Source: DATADD01 sp046262355
GTDB taxonomy: Bacteria > Actinomycetota > CADDZG01 > WHSQ01
Assembly (NCBI GenBank): GCA_046262355.1
Contig: JBHEMX010000005.1
Span: 9,479-73,478, forward strand
Reading direction: 5' to 3'
Length of the DNA stretch: 64,000 nt
Under the pieces are notes generated by a model. The model was not told the DNA's origin, ran no database searches, and worked only from the letters and a program-made list of their open reading frames with translations. Made by a program: the position numbers and the translations under genes. Position 1 is the stretch's first letter. The number at the start of each line of letters is the position of its first letter. Shown piece after piece: positions 1 through 8,106 of the stretch.

Positions 1-567
1 GACCATCACCGCCGCGTGGCCGGCGAGCGGGCGAAGATACCGATCGTGCAGGGCCGCGTCGGCGTACTTCTGAGGATCCACTACCCACAGGAGCAGGTCG
101 ACGACCTTCACGAGCCGGTCGACCTCGAGCCGGTGCCCGGCCTCGGTGGAGTCGTGGTCGGGAAGGTCGAGCAGCACGAGACCGTCGAGCCGGCGCTCAC
201 CGTTGGGACGGTGCTCGCGGTCGAGGCGGTGCCGGCGCGCCACCCCGAGCCAGTCGAGCAGCGCGGTTGCGTCGTCGGATCCCCACACGCATGCGTGCAG
301 CGTCGCGGTCGTCGGCCGGAGCACCCCGACGCTCGACAGCTCGTGGCCGGCCAGCTCGTTGAACAGCGACGACTTGCCGCTCCCCGTGGCGCCCGCGAGG
401 GCCGCGACGGTCAGCTCGGTGCCCAGCCTGATGCGCCGGCCCGCTCGCATCACCACCGCTGTGGCGTCGTCGACGTCCTCGCCCTCGAGGCGGCCGCCCG
501 CCACCCGCAACGCGTCCTCGAGCGCCGCAAGGCGCCGTTCGAGCCGCCCGGCCCGGCGCGCCGTCAC
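1..567 (-). CDS. P-loop GTPase, dynamin/Era-like (partial, 3' end off the left edge)
   Basis: The gene starts at GTG 567, which overlaps the TGA of the upstream gene (GTGA), so the two are translationally coupled. The first 189 codons are present and the gene runs off the window. A Walker A/G1 motif GATGSGKSS lies near residue 55. The G3 region reads LLDLPDHDS near residue 125, a DxxG-like site with D in place of G. A conserved VVDPQKYADAAL stretch follows. The G4 motif would lie outside the window. This matches the second member of actinobacterial paired dynamin-like GTPases (YfjP/Era-like). Such proteins are thought to remodel or bind membranes; the exact role here is unknown. Confident on GTPase family, not on function. 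Confidence 0.85.
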   Translation of the reverse strand, partial: MTARRAGRLERRLAALEDALRVAGGRLEGEDVDDATAVVMRAGRRIRLGTELTVAALAGATGSGKSSLFNELAGHELSSVGVLRPTTATLHACVWGSDDATALLDWLGVARRHRLDREHRPNGERRLDGLVLLDLPDHDSTEAGHRLEVDRLVKVVDLLLWVVDPQKYADAALHDRYLRPLAGHAAVMV

Positions 568-2267
568 AGGCGCGCAGCGCCCACGGCCTCGGCCGCGCGC
601 CGCAGCTCGCGTGCCTCCTCGGGCCCGGGGGCGAGCGGCTCGAGGAGCGCTCCGAAGCGATCCGCCTCGGCGGTGAGCAGCCGATCGACCCGCTCGAGCA
701 GGTCGGCGCGGGCCGCCGCCGTCAGCGTCCGCACGGCTTGGTCGCCGAACAGAGCCTCCAGCAGCTTCTGACTCACCGTCGCCGTGCCGCCGGCGACCGC
801 GATCTCGGCTCCGGTGAGACCACCGGTCTGCGCGAAGACCATGATCATCAGCGCAGCGCCGACCGCGTTGACGCCGAAGGAGAGGGCCCGACCCGTCGCG
901 CGCTTGGCCGCGCCTTCGTCCCTCACGAGCTCGAGTACCCGCTGCTGCCAGGAGCGCACCTCGTCGCCGAGGGCGCGCGCGAAGCGCGGGGAGGAGCGGT
1001 CGAGCGAGGCGCCGAGAGGCTCCAGCAGCGGCCGCCCCGCGGGCGCGTCCCTCCAGGCGGCCGCGGAGCGCTCCGCGGCGCGCTCCGCGGCCGCGACCAC
1101 TACCGTCTCGACGCTGCTGCCGAGGGCCGTTGTGACCTCGGCGGCGGAGCCCGGCTCGCCCATCAGAGATCGTCGTATGCGGTCTCTCAGCCACCCGATG
1201 CGGCTCTCGAGCGAGCGCATGAGGTCGCCGGTGCCGACGACCTCCTGCCAGCGCGCGAGGACCTCACCGCGCAGCAGCGCTCCTCCGCTCAGGTCCTCCT
1301 CGACGTCGCGCGCGGCGCGCTCGTAGGACCCGAGGACGAGCCCCGTGAGCGACGCTAGCGTCGCCACCTCCGTGTCCACATGCGAGGTGACCGTGCCTAC
1401 CCGTTCCTCAATGCTGCCCAGCGCGCCCTCGAGCGTCGTGCGGATGACCGCCGCGCGGGCCTCCGCGTCGGCGCCGAGGCGCTCCAACCAGGCCCGTACG
1501 GAAGCGAGTTGAGCGGGCGGGATCATGCCTCGCTCGAGGGTCGTCTCCGGGACTACGAACACCTGTGCCGCGCCGAGGCCGTTGGCCACGAGCATCTCTT
1601 CGAGATGGCGCGGGACGTCGTCGAGAGCCTCGCCGGGGACCCGGTTGAGCACCAGCGCCACCGCCGTGCTGCGCGCCTGCGCCTTGTGCAGGAGCTCCCA
1701 TGGGACCGCGTCGGCGTAGCGCGCCGCGGTCGTCACGAACAACCACAGGTCTGCCGCTGCGAGCAGCTGACCTGCGAGCTCTCGATTCGACTCGACCACC
1801 GAGTCGATGTCGGGCGCGTCGAGAAGGGCGAGGCCCGAAGGGACGGCGTCGTGTGCGATCACGCGCAGAGCGGCGTCGTCTCCGCCCGGTGCTCCGGTGG
1901 TGCGCACCAGGCCCGGAAGTATCCGTTCGTCTCCGAACCGATCGAGCTCACCCGGATTGCAGATGAGGATCGGTGCGCGCGTGGTGGGGCGCAGGACGCC
2001 GGCCGGCGACAGCGGCGCGCCGACGAGACTGTTGGCGATCGTCGACTTGCCACCGCCGGTGGAGCCTCCCAGGACCACGAGCAGAGGTGCGTCGAGCGCG
2101 CGCAGGCGCGGGAGGAGGTAGTCCTCGATCTGACCGACGAGTTCGTCGCGCACGCGTCGCACGCGGTCGCGGCCCGCGATCCGTAACGAGAGGCGGCATC
2201 CCCCCAGCCGGTCTCGCAGCTGGTGGAGCGCGTCGAGCAGTGCCGAGGGGGCGGAGGAAGAGGACAC
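564..2267 (-). CDS. Dynamin-family GTPase
   Basis: About 567 residues. I chose GTG 2267; the open frame extends upstream to 2492 but would then run across the divergent mscL start, and the extension is unlike a protein. Walker A GGSTGGGKST lies near residue 55, followed by a switch region with PTTRAP and a G3 site LLDAPDIDS. NRVP may serve as the G4 base-recognition motif. The C-terminal half is helical, with a hydrophobic hairpin (AVGAALMIMVFAQTGGLTGAEIAV, interrupted here for brevity around residues 470-495) that suggests membrane association, as in bacterial dynamin-like proteins. It overlaps the next GTPase gene by 4 bases. Bacterial dynamin pairs usually act together in membrane maintenance; that is family inference. 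Confidence 0.85.
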   Translation of the reverse strand: MSSSSAPSALLDALHQLRDRLGGCRLSLRIAGRDRVRRVRDELVGQIEDYLLPRLRALDAPLLVVLGGSTGGGKSTIANSLVGAPLSPAGVLRPTTRAPILICNPGELDRFGDERILPGLVRTTGAPGGDDAALRVIAHDAVPSGLALLDAPDIDSVVESNRELAGQLLAAADLWLFVTTAARYADAVPWELLHKAQARSTAVALVLNRVPGEALDDVPRHLEEMLVANGLGAAQVFVVPETTLERGMIPPAQLASVRAWLERLGADAEARAAVIRTTLEGALGSIEERVGTVTSHVDTEVATLASLTGLVLGSYERAARDVEEDLSGGALLRGEVLARWQEVVGTGDLMRSLESRIGWLRDRIRRSLMGEPGSAAEVTTALGSSVETVVVAAAERAAERSAAAWRDAPAGRPLLEPLGASLDRSSPRFARALGDEVRSWQQRVLELVRDEGAAKRATGRALSFGVNAVGAALMIMVFAQTGGLTGAEIAVAGGTATVSQKLLEALFGDQAVRTLTAAARADLLERVDRLLTAEADRFGALLEPLAPGPEEARELRRAAEAVGAARL

Positions 2268-2355
2268 GGCAGGGAGCGTACCCAAGCCTCCAAGTTGCGC
2301 GGCCTTCGCTCCTGCACACTGAGCGGGTCGGCGTCCGCACGCGAGAGGAGAAGTG

Positions 2356-2769
2356 ATGAGGAAGCTGCTGGCGGAGTTCAGGGACTTCATGCTGCGCGGC
2401 AACGTCTTCGAGCTCGCGGTCGCGTTCATCCTCGGCATAGCGTTCAACGAGGTGATCGGCTCCCTCGTGGACGACGTTCTCATGAATCTCATAGCGGCCC
2501 TCTTCGGGCGTCCCGACTTCGGTCACCTGACGTTCCGTGTCGGCGAGGGTGTCGTCAGGTACGGGTCGTTCGTGACCGCGACCACCGATCTCGTGCTCGT
2601 GTCACTCGCCCTCTTCTTCATCGTCAAGGCGTTCAACCGGGCCCGCGCCGTGAGGGGGCAAACGGCGGAGACCCCCACGACCAGGGACTGCCCCTACTGC
2701 ATCACGAACATCCCGGTCCAGGCAGCCAGGTGCCCGGCCTGCACCAGCGATCTTCGTCCTTCGACGTAG
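2356..2769 (+). CDS. mscL: Large-conductance mechanosensitive channel MscL with C-terminal zinc ribbon
   Basis: 137 residues. ATG 2356 is preceded by GAGAGGAG at 2343-2350; a GTG at 2353 is too close to it. Residues 1-90 are typical MscL: an amphipathic N-terminus (RKLLAEFRDF), TM1 with AVAFILGIAFNEVI, a periplasmic loop, and TM2 with LVLVSLALFFIVK. The channel opens under membrane tension and releases solutes on hypo-osmotic shock. Instead of the usual C-terminal helix bundle, the protein ends in a CPYC...CPAC zinc-ribbon-like segment (about residues 113-131). The gene stands alone, divergent from the GTPase pair. Confidence 0.93.
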   Translation: MRKLLAEFRDFMLRGNVFELAVAFILGIAFNEVIGSLVDDVLMNLIAALFGRPDFGHLTFRVGEGVVRYGSFVTATTDLVLVSLALFFIVKAFNRARAVRGQTAETPTTRDCPYCITNIPVQAARCPACTSDLRPST

Positions 2770-2891
2770 GCCTCAAGAGCCGCGCAGGTTCCGAAGAACA
2801 AGAGACGTGTCTCTCTCGCGACGGGCGATCGTCCGATGACGACGAAGGACCCGGGCCGAGCACCGGCTGGAACCCCCGTCCGGCGCGCCCC

Positions 2892-3120
2892 GTGGACAGA
2901 GCGCGCGCGGGCACTGTGGCCGCCGGGCGCAGCATTCCCGACGAGGTATGGCGCCGGCGTCACCGAGCCATCCTTACGGTGCTGTGGCTGCACGTTCCGG
3001 CACTGGTCGCCTTCGCCCTCTGGCGCGCGTTCGGCGCGCTTTACCCCTTCGCAGAGATCGCGGCGGTAGCCGTCCCCGCGCTGATCGCGGGACTTGGGGC
3101 CCTGGATCCGCCTGGAGTTG
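2892..3120 (+). pseudogene. Remnant of a membrane sensor N-terminus
   Basis: In one frame the sequence reads DEVWRRRHRAILTVLW followed by LHVPALVAFALWRAFGALYP and a second hydrophobic stretch ending ALIAGLGAL. This resembles the first two membrane helices of actinobacterial GGDEF/EAL or kinase-type sensors. After about 3120 the frame loses any protein character and no output domain follows before the DUF72 gene at 3407, so it looks like a decayed 5' fragment. The match is from memory of the family only. The rest of 2770-3406 shows nothing else I can support. Confidence 0.4.
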
Positions 3121-3406
3121 TTTCCTCGTCTGTCGCTCCAGTGAGACATCCTGTTCCGTCTGCCCGGACCGTCGCCGACGGACGCAGGTCGAGAACCACC
3201 GGTCGGCGGTGCACTTGCGAAGCCTTCTACGCTGCACATGTCGACCTTTCGTCATCCAGCCACTCATGTTGTGGGCGAGGGACCTAAGGTCGGGACCGTC
3301 GGCGGCGGCGGCTCTTACGGGCGCGGGCCTCGCCCCCGGCTCCCGGCCCGCCGACGCGCCGGTCCCGCCCCCGGTACGCTCGACACATGGATGCGGGGGG
3401 ACGGCC

Positions 3407-4180
3407 GTGCCGGTCGTGATCGGGACCTCGGGATGGATGTACAGGGACTGGCGAGAGCGCTTCTATCCCGCGGGCGTGACGCAGAAGGTGTGGCTCGAGT
3501 ACTACGCGCAGCGCTTCCAGACGGTCGAGTCCAACAACGCGTTCTACATGCTTCCCAAACCCGAGACGTTCGCCGCGTGGCGGCGGCGCACGCCCGAGGA
3601 TTTCGTGATGGCCGTGAAGGTGAACCGTTACGTCACGCACATAAGGCGCCTGCGCGACGCGTGCGCCGCTGTGGACCGATTCATGGCGAACGCGCGCGAG
3701 CTCGGCTCCAAGCTGGGGCCCGTTCTGGTTCAGCTTCCGCCGAACCTCAAGGCCGACCTGCCGTCGCTCGACGAGGTCCTCGGTCGCTTCGGCTCGGACG
3801 TGCGCGTAGCCGTCGAGTTCAGACACGACTCGTGGTTCTGCGACGAGGCGCGCGCGCTGCTGTCGGAGCACGGCGCGGCGCTGTGCCTTGCGGATCGCGG
3901 CTCGAAGCCGATCGCGCCCCTGTGGCGGACGACGGAGTGGTCCTATCTTCGCTTCCACGAGGGCCGAGCGTCGCCCCGTCCCTGCTACGGGAGGGTCGCG
4001 CTGCGCACTTGGGCGGCTCGTCTCGCCGAGACCTGGGGGGCCGCGGCCGACGTCTACGTCTTCTTCAACAACGACCCGCGCGGCTGCGCCTTGAGGGACG
4101 CTCGTCTCTTCGCGCGCGAGATCCGCCGCGCCGGCCTCGAGCCCACGAGGGTCCCCCTCGAGCAGGTTCGGGTGGCATGA
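3407..4180 (+). CDS. DUF72 (YecE-like) family protein, copy 1
   Basis: 257 residues from GTG 3407, with a G-rich SD (GGGGGG at 3395-3400). Family hallmarks are IGTSGWMYRDW at the N-terminus, a TVESNNAFYMLP stretch near residue 40, VEFRHDSWF near residue 135, and a C-terminal VYVFFNNDPRG segment. DUF72 proteins fold as TIM barrels; their biochemical role is not established. The gene lies 21 bp upstream of a second DUF72 gene, and the two are only distantly similar, so this is not a recent duplication. Confidence 0.88.
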   Translation: MPVVIGTSGWMYRDWRERFYPAGVTQKVWLEYYAQRFQTVESNNAFYMLPKPETFAAWRRRTPEDFVMAVKVNRYVTHIRRLRDACAAVDRFMANARELGSKLGPVLVQLPPNLKADLPSLDEVLGRFGSDVRVAVEFRHDSWFCDEARALLSEHGAALCLADRGSKPIAPLWRTTEWSYLRFHEGRASPRPCYGRVALRTWAARLAETWGAAADVYVFFNNDPRGCALRDARLFAREIRRAGLEPTRVPLEQVRVA

Positions 4181-4201
4181 AGCGAGCGCGAGGCAGCTTC
4201 C

Positions 4202-5071
4202 GTGGGTGAAGTTCTGGTCGGGACCGCATCGTGGACCGACAGGTCGCTCATCAAGTCGGGCTGGTACCCTAAGGGGGCGGACAGCTCAGAGGAGCGACTG
4301 CGCTACTACGCCTCACGCTTCCCCCTCGTTGAGGTGGACTCGACCTATTACTTCCCGCCCACGGCCAAGAACTCCGAGCTGTGGGTCCGGCGCACGCCGG
4401 CCGACTTCACCTTTAACATCAAGGCGTTCTCGCTGCTCACCCAGCACCCGACGAAGCGCGACGCGCTCAAGGACCTCGAGCTGCCCGAGGGCAAGAAGAG
4501 CATCTACATCGGAGACCTCGATGCGGCCGTGGTCGACGAGGTCTGGGACCGCTTCATGGTCGCGCTCGAGCCGTTGCAGCGTGCGGGCAAGCTGGGCGCG
4601 CTGCTGTTCCAGTTCCCGCCCTGGTTCACGATCGGACGCGCCAATCGCTCCTACATCCTCGAGTGCGCCAAGCGCGCCGCGCCCGTGCCGATATGCGTCG
4701 AGTTCCGCAACAAGACGTGGATGAGCGAGCGCAACCAGCGGGACACGCTCGAGTTCCTCGAGGGACACGGTCTTCCGTACGTCTGCGTGGACATGCCACA
4801 AGGGTTCACGAGCTCGATCCCTCCGGTGGTTGCGGCGACGGCCGACCTCGCCGTCGTCCGCTTCCACGGACACAGCGATGCCGAGTGGGAGAGTGGTTCG
4901 GTGCAGCGGCGTTTCAAGTACCTGTACTCGAAGGAGGAACTGGACTCCTGGGCGCCGCGCATCGTCAACCTCGCGCGCGCGGCCAAGACGACACAGGTGC
5001 TGATGAACAACTGCTACAGAGATTACGCACAGCGCAACGCTAAGGAGCTGGCAGAACTCTTGAAAGCGTAG
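4202..5071 (+). CDS. DUF72 (YecE-like) family protein, copy 2
   Basis: 289 residues from GTG 4202, SD GAGGCAG just upstream. It has VGTASWTDRSLIKSGWYP at the N-terminus, EVDSTYYFPP near residue 40, a central LLFQFPPWF, VEFRNKTW near residue 165, and VVRFHGHSD. It ends in NNCYRDYAQRNAKELAELL. That last segment is the interesting part: DNA encoding this tail recurs four more times in the next 7 kb (around 6136, 7264, 10584 and 12024), each time after a different small gene. The 3' end therefore looks like a recombination or insertion target. Function of the protein itself is unknown. Confidence 0.9.
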   Translation: MGEVLVGTASWTDRSLIKSGWYPKGADSSEERLRYYASRFPLVEVDSTYYFPPTAKNSELWVRRTPADFTFNIKAFSLLTQHPTKRDALKDLELPEGKKSIYIGDLDAAVVDEVWDRFMVALEPLQRAGKLGALLFQFPPWFTIGRANRSYILECAKRAAPVPICVEFRNKTWMSERNQRDTLEFLEGHGLPYVCVDMPQGFTSSIPPVVAATADLAVVRFHGHSDAEWESGSVQRRFKYLYSKEELDSWAPRIVNLARAAKTTQVLMNNCYRDYAQRNAKELAELLKA

Positions 5072-5348
5072 GAGAGTCGATGCATGGCTCAGACGCCCCA
5101 ACGCCGTTTTGCTATTTGACGGCGTCTTCCTTCTTCGGTCGGAATTGCGTGACGCGTGGGACGTCAGCTTGTTTCTTGAAGTTGAATGGGACGAGGGCCT
5201 GCGCCGAGTGCTCGATCGCGACTCGACCTGGATGGGCTCGCGTGCTGACGTGAAGGAGAGGTATCTGCGCAGATACATCCCGGGTCAGCCGCGAGAGAGT
5301 TGGCTGATCTTCTACGAACGGAGTGAATCCAAGAGGAGTACTCGCTAG
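5072..5348 (+). pseudogene. 3' fragment of a uridine-kinase-like gene
   Basis: Starting directly after the DUF72 stop codon, an open frame without a plausible start reads DAWLRRPNAVLLFDGVFLLR and continues with SLFLEVEWDE and KERYLRRYIPGQ. This matches the C-terminal half of P-loop uridine-kinase-like proteins, including the IPGQ motif. The N-terminal P-loop half is absent and the last ~12 residues look unrelated. It is a truncated fragment joined abruptly to the DUF72 3' end, as expected if a DNA segment was inserted at that point. Confidence 0.6.
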
Positions 5349-5777
5349 TCGGTAGCTTCCATCTGGGATTTGAGTTTTGGTAATGCGCGCGCGAGGTATC
5401 GATGCATCATTCTCCCGAAGATTGGTCGGCCGAGGGGAGAAAGTGGTCCGGTCATCCAGGCGAGGAACCATATGCGTGTGCGGTTGTCATCGATTTCCTC
5501 GAACTTGTGCTCGAAGCAGGTGGTTACTCCAAAGGACCTTCCTTCCCAGACCCAGCGGTGCGGGCGGGTCGTACTCGGTCACGATCATCTTGTTGCGCGG
5601 GCCCGCGCGCATATGCATCAAAACCTGAGTCGAAGCCGTCAGGTCCCCACGTGGGGTCGGCTCCATCCGCCGGATGTGACCCGCCCAGCTTGGCCAGTCC
5701 TCCAGATGAGCGAGATGTTTCCAGGCTGATGACAGAGGTCGATTTACGACGATTCGCTCGTGCACTACCTCACGCAT
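5345..5777 (-). pseudogene. SRPBCC-family (START-like) protein, frameshifted
   Basis: ATG 5777 opens with REVVHERIVVNRPLSSAWK and continues through WPSWAGHIRRMEP and LMHMRAG, a polyketide-cyclase/SRPBCC fold. At about 5558-5565, in a C-rich run, the frame slips. The continuation RWVWEGRSFGVTTCFEHKFEE and the ending RYLARALPKLKSQMEATD are in another frame. Total length is 433 bases, one more than 144 codons, which fits a single +1 insertion. Restored, the protein would be ~143 residues, normal for the family. This could be a true pseudogene or a base-calling error. Confidence 0.7.
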
Positions 5778-5890
5778 TGCCACTCCTTCCTGTAGCTGAG
5801 TAGCCGAGCCTAGGTCCCACGGCGACAGCGGCGGCGTACATTCGCAGACTTGGTGATGGAGGGGCTGCTGCTCGAATCGGGCTCTGACCT

Positions 5891-6046
5891 CCCAGAGCGC
5901 ACGGCCGGCGACCCTTCGACCAGAGATCGAGATCAATGATCAGCCGACCCGCTATCAGTCGACTAGGCAAGTTGGTAGGCCACGTTGCCTCGAAGGAGCA
6001 GTGGGGGATAGACGACGCTATGAGGCTGATTCTCGCCTTGGGCTAA
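5891..6046 (+). pseudogene. Remnant of a mazF/pemK toxin 3' end
   Basis: This stretch is nearly identical to the 3' half of the intact toxin gene at 8333-8650, from the CACGGCCGGCGACC block to the GGGCTAA stop. It carries an internal deletion of about 30 bases (the segment around LVEQLGAVDT in the intact copy) and lacks the 5' half. The DUF72-tail repeat R1 starts 7 bases after its stop codon, whereas the intact toxin gene is not followed by that repeat. Confidence 0.75.
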
Positions 6047-6052
6047 ACGAGG

Positions 6053-6192
6053 CGATAGTCGCGATAAATATCGGGCTTTCGCTCAGCGGCGACCAGCGGG
6101 CCCGTATCTAGCACAGCGCTTATCAGGGCATAGACAACTGCTACAGGGATTACGCGCAGCGCAACGCCAAGGAACTCGCGGAACTGTTACAA
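6053..6192 (+). repeat. DUF72-tail repeat, copy R1
   Basis: Two parts. The first ~70 bases start at CGATAGTCGCGATAAATATC and are shared with R2, R3 and R4. The second part, from about 6136, encodes NCYRDYAQRNAKELAELL, the same tail as the intact DUF72 gene at 4202-5071. Compared with the intact gene, base differences in the tail are almost all at third codon positions and synonymous, so the copy diverged while part of a functional gene rather than decaying here. Confidence 0.85.
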
Positions 6193-6210
6193 AGTCAGCA
6201 TGACTCCTGA

Positions 6211-6381
6211 AGCGCTACCTCACTTATCAGATGTGCTGAGTGTGGACACGAGCATCAGCCCGACGTCATTGAGGACGTACTTGATGACGGAACGGAGATG
6301 ATGTGTATCTGGTGCGTTTGTGGTGACTACGAACATGATCCTGACGGGAACTACATCGCAGAACAGGATCCAAGTCGCTAG
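6211..6381 (+). pseudogene. Small cysteine-rich (zinc-ribbon-like) ORF without a start codon
   Basis: An open frame reads LIRCAECGHEHQPDVIEDVL and then MMCIWCVCGDYEHDPDGN before TAG 6379. It has a CxxC and a CxxCxC cluster with nearby His, suggestive of a metal-binding knuckle. There is no ATG/GTG/TTG in frame after the upstream stop at 6208, so it is probably the 3' end of a gene cut off at the junction with R1. I do not recognise the family. About 50 bases further on lies the HicA-like gene. Confidence 0.4.
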
Positions 6382-6432
6382 CAACTGGCTGCCCAGTTCG
6401 TTTCTGTCACACCTTATCTTCATCATCGTGGG

Positions 6433-6672
6433 ATGGCGCGACGGTGGCATCCCAAGAAGGAGGTGGAACGTGCTCTTCGATTTGCACAAGCCCATGGCTG
6501 GGCTGTGAGGCCCACTTGCGGAGGACATCGATGGGGCGAGATGAATTGTGGTCATGGTGGGCCAGATGCCTGCCGTGTCTCGATCCGGTCAACGCCCAAG
6601 AATCCTGGCAATCACGCCAGGCGCCTGATGCAGCTCGTGCGAAACTGTCCTCATCAGCATCCAGGAGTGTGA
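6433..6672 (+). CDS. HicA/YcfA-like small toxin candidate
   Basis: 79 residues from ATG 6433. The pattern is a basic start (ARRWHPKKEVERALRFAQAH), then GWAVRPTCGGHRWG, and a C-terminal CRVSIRSTPKNPGNHARRL. The GGHRWG His and the STPxNPxNHA ending match a HicA-like family that is found upstream of a small acidic partner, as here. The partner starts one base after the stop. HicA proteins are mRNA interferases that use a His on a dsRBD-like fold; activity for this subfamily is inference. It sits in the accessory island between R1 and R2. Confidence 0.65.
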   Translation: MARRWHPKKEVERALRFAQAHGWAVRPTCGGHRWGEMNCGHGGPDACRVSIRSTPKNPGNHARRLMQLVRNCPHQHPGV

Positions 6673-6673
6673 A

Positions 6674-6931
6674 ATGAGTGAATTTAGGTTCACATTGACT
6701 GTCGAGGGAGCGGACATCCTGAGCGATGCGTCTCAGGAGGCGCTCTACGAAGCTGGCTGTGATGACGCTACGTTGGGCGTTAGCGAGGGGGTCCAAACGG
6801 CCGAGTTCGACCGTCAGGCCGGCGACTTTTCCGAGGCCGTAGCCAGCGCCATCAAACAGGTAGAGAGGGCTGTGCCGGGCGCCAAGGTGGTCGACGTACA
6901 TCGTGAGGAGGACATTGCTGCCCCGCGGTAA
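6674..6931 (+). CDS. Acidic partner of the HicA-like gene, probable antitoxin
   Basis: 85 residues from ATG 6674, with SD CCAGGAG inside the end of the preceding gene. The sequence EFRFTLTVEGADILSDASQE followed by ALYEAGCDDATLGVSEGVQT is acidic and compact, typical of the small protein encoded after the HicA-like gene in other high-GC genomes. No DNA-binding motif is obvious. Tight spacing on both sides (1 bp upstream, overlap with higA-like downstream) implies one transcript of three genes. The antitoxin role is inferred from gene order and charge only. Confidence 0.6.
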   Translation: MSEFRFTLTVEGADILSDASQEALYEAGCDDATLGVSEGVQTAEFDRQAGDFSEAVASAIKQVERAVPGAKVVDVHREEDIAAPR

Positions 6932-7206
6932 TCGTCGTCCGACACACCCTGGCGAGATACTTCTCGAGGAGCACTTGGAGCCACTGGGCGTCAGCCGGGT
7001 GGCACTGGCCGAGCATCTCGGCATTTCTGTCCGCCGGAATCAACGAGCCGGTTCGGGGAAAGCGAGGCGTGACCGCGGAAATGGCTTGGCTGCTCGGCGC
7101 CTCCCTTGGGATCACGCCCGAGTTCTGGAACAATCTCCAGGCGAAACACGATCTGGCGCGGCATCGGCCTAAGAAGAAAGTTCGTCAGCTGAGGGCTGGC
7201 AGATAG
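6915..7206 (+). pseudogene. HigA-like XRE antitoxin, frameshifted
   Basis: TTG 6915 follows GAGGAGG (6905-6911); GTG 6903 in the same frame is an alternative. The start RPTHPGEILLEEHLEPLGVS and VALAEHLGISVRR form the first part of a HigA HTH domain. At about 7034-7036 an extra A (GGAATC for GGATC) shifts the frame. After that the protein resumes as INEPVRGKRGVTAEMAWLLG and ITPEFWNNLQAKHDL, ending at TAG 7204. Total length is 97 codons plus one base, consistent with a +1 insertion. It is the third gene of the HicA-like operon; no HigB toxin is next to it. Confidence 0.7.
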
Positions 7207-7304
7207 TCACGATAAACATCGGCCTTTCCCTCAGAGACGACCTGCAGAGGTGGCATCTAGCACTGCGCAACGCGAAGGAACTGGCAGAGTTGCTCAAACG
7301 GTAG
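7203..7304 (+). repeat. DUF72-tail repeat, copy R2 (internally deleted)
   Basis: It starts within the higA stop codon (GATAG) and carries the shared block ATAGTCACGATAAACATC. It then jumps from CTAGCACTGCGC directly to AACGCGAAGGAACTGGCAG and the tail RNAKELAELLKR. R3 and R4 have about 45 extra bases between two GCACAGCG-type direct repeats at exactly this point, so R2 looks like the product of a deletion between those short repeats. Region 7305-7465 contains nothing else I can support. Confidence 0.8.
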
Positions 7305-7465
7305 GACTCAAATAGAAGCGCCATGAACGACATCACGATTCAGGCTGCGTACGCCGTTCGTGCTGTTCGTGACGCCTTGAGCTCGTAGGCCATGGCACAA
7401 TCGCCGCGGGCAACCTGATCCGCATCCAAGAGCTGCGCTGAGCAGTCCGGAAGAGGTGCTTCGCA

Positions 7466-7939
7466 ATGGCTGAGAAGAAACCTGCAAAGAAGGGCACCAA
7501 GAAGTCCGCCAAGCGCACCACAGCGAGCGGCAAGAAGGGATTCACGGCCGAGGAACGAGCCGCCATGAAGGAGCGCGCCCACGAGCTGAAGGCGGAGGCG
7601 CGCAAGGCCGATGGAGAAAGCGCCCTGCTCGCGAAGATCGCCGAGATGCCCAAAAAGGATCGCGCTATGGGCGAGCGGCTCCATGCAATCATCACAGCCA
7701 GCGCGCCGGCCCTCTCGCCGAAAACCTGGTACGGGATGCCCGCGTATGCGAAAGACGGCAAGGTCCTCTGCTTCTTCCAAAGCGCGGACAAGTTCAACAC
7801 GAGGTACGCCACGTTCGGCTTTACCGAGGAAGCGAACCTCGACAAAGGCGCCATGTGGCCAGTCTCCTTCGCGCTGAAGGAGTTGACGGCCGCCGAAGAG
7901 CGGAAGATCGCCGCGCTCGTGAAGAAGGCGGTGAGTTGA
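7466..7939 (+). CDS. DUF1801/YdhG-like domain protein
   Basis: 157 residues from ATG 7466 with SD GGAAGAGG. The first ~30 residues are a Lys/Ala-rich basic tail. The domain core has [38 protein letters not shown] and [20 protein letters not shown], the pattern of YdhG/DUF1801-type proteins, some of which are annotated as iron-chaperone-like. It is intact and lies alone between R2 and the toxin-antitoxin pair at 8107. Function unknown beyond the family. Confidence 0.8.
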   Translation: MAEKKPAKKGTKKSAKRTTASGKKGFTAEERAAMKERAHELKAEARKADGESALLAKIAEMPKKDRAMGERLHAIITASAPALSPKTWYGMPAYAKDGKVLCFFQSADKFNTRYATFGFTEEANLDKGAMWPVSFALKELTAAEERKIAALVKKAVS

Positions 7940-8076
7940 GCACTGAGCTTGCCACTAGTTCGAACGTGTTGCGGCGCCACTCCGTCCTGGCGGACGGTTC
8001 GCGTGGAACGCGAACGCGTTCGATCATCAGATCGCGGCGCGGCTGGACCGGACAACCCCAAGTGGATTAAAACTTC

Positions 8077-8097
8077 TGTATCACGAGTTGTGATACA
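8077..8097. promoter_or_regulatory. Palindromic operator upstream of the RHH-MazF pair
   Basis: Perfect inverted repeat with 8-base arms TGTATCAC and GTGATACA separated by GAGTT, ending 9 bases before ATG 8107. A TACAAT -10-like hexamer (8094-8099) overlaps the right arm. Ribbon-helix-helix antitoxins usually repress their own operon from such sites, so this is a good autoregulation operator. Confidence 0.8.
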
Positions 8098-8106
8098 ATT
8101 CCGGCC

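Noticed and set aside
2268..2492. N-terminal extension of the dynamin-like GTPase
   Set aside because: The open frame continues, but it runs antisense through the mscL start and first ~45 codons and has no protein-like features.
7333..8061. Minus-strand open frame opposite the DUF1801 gene
   Set aside because: The plus-strand product matches a known family throughout with a good SD; the minus-strand frame is its shadow.
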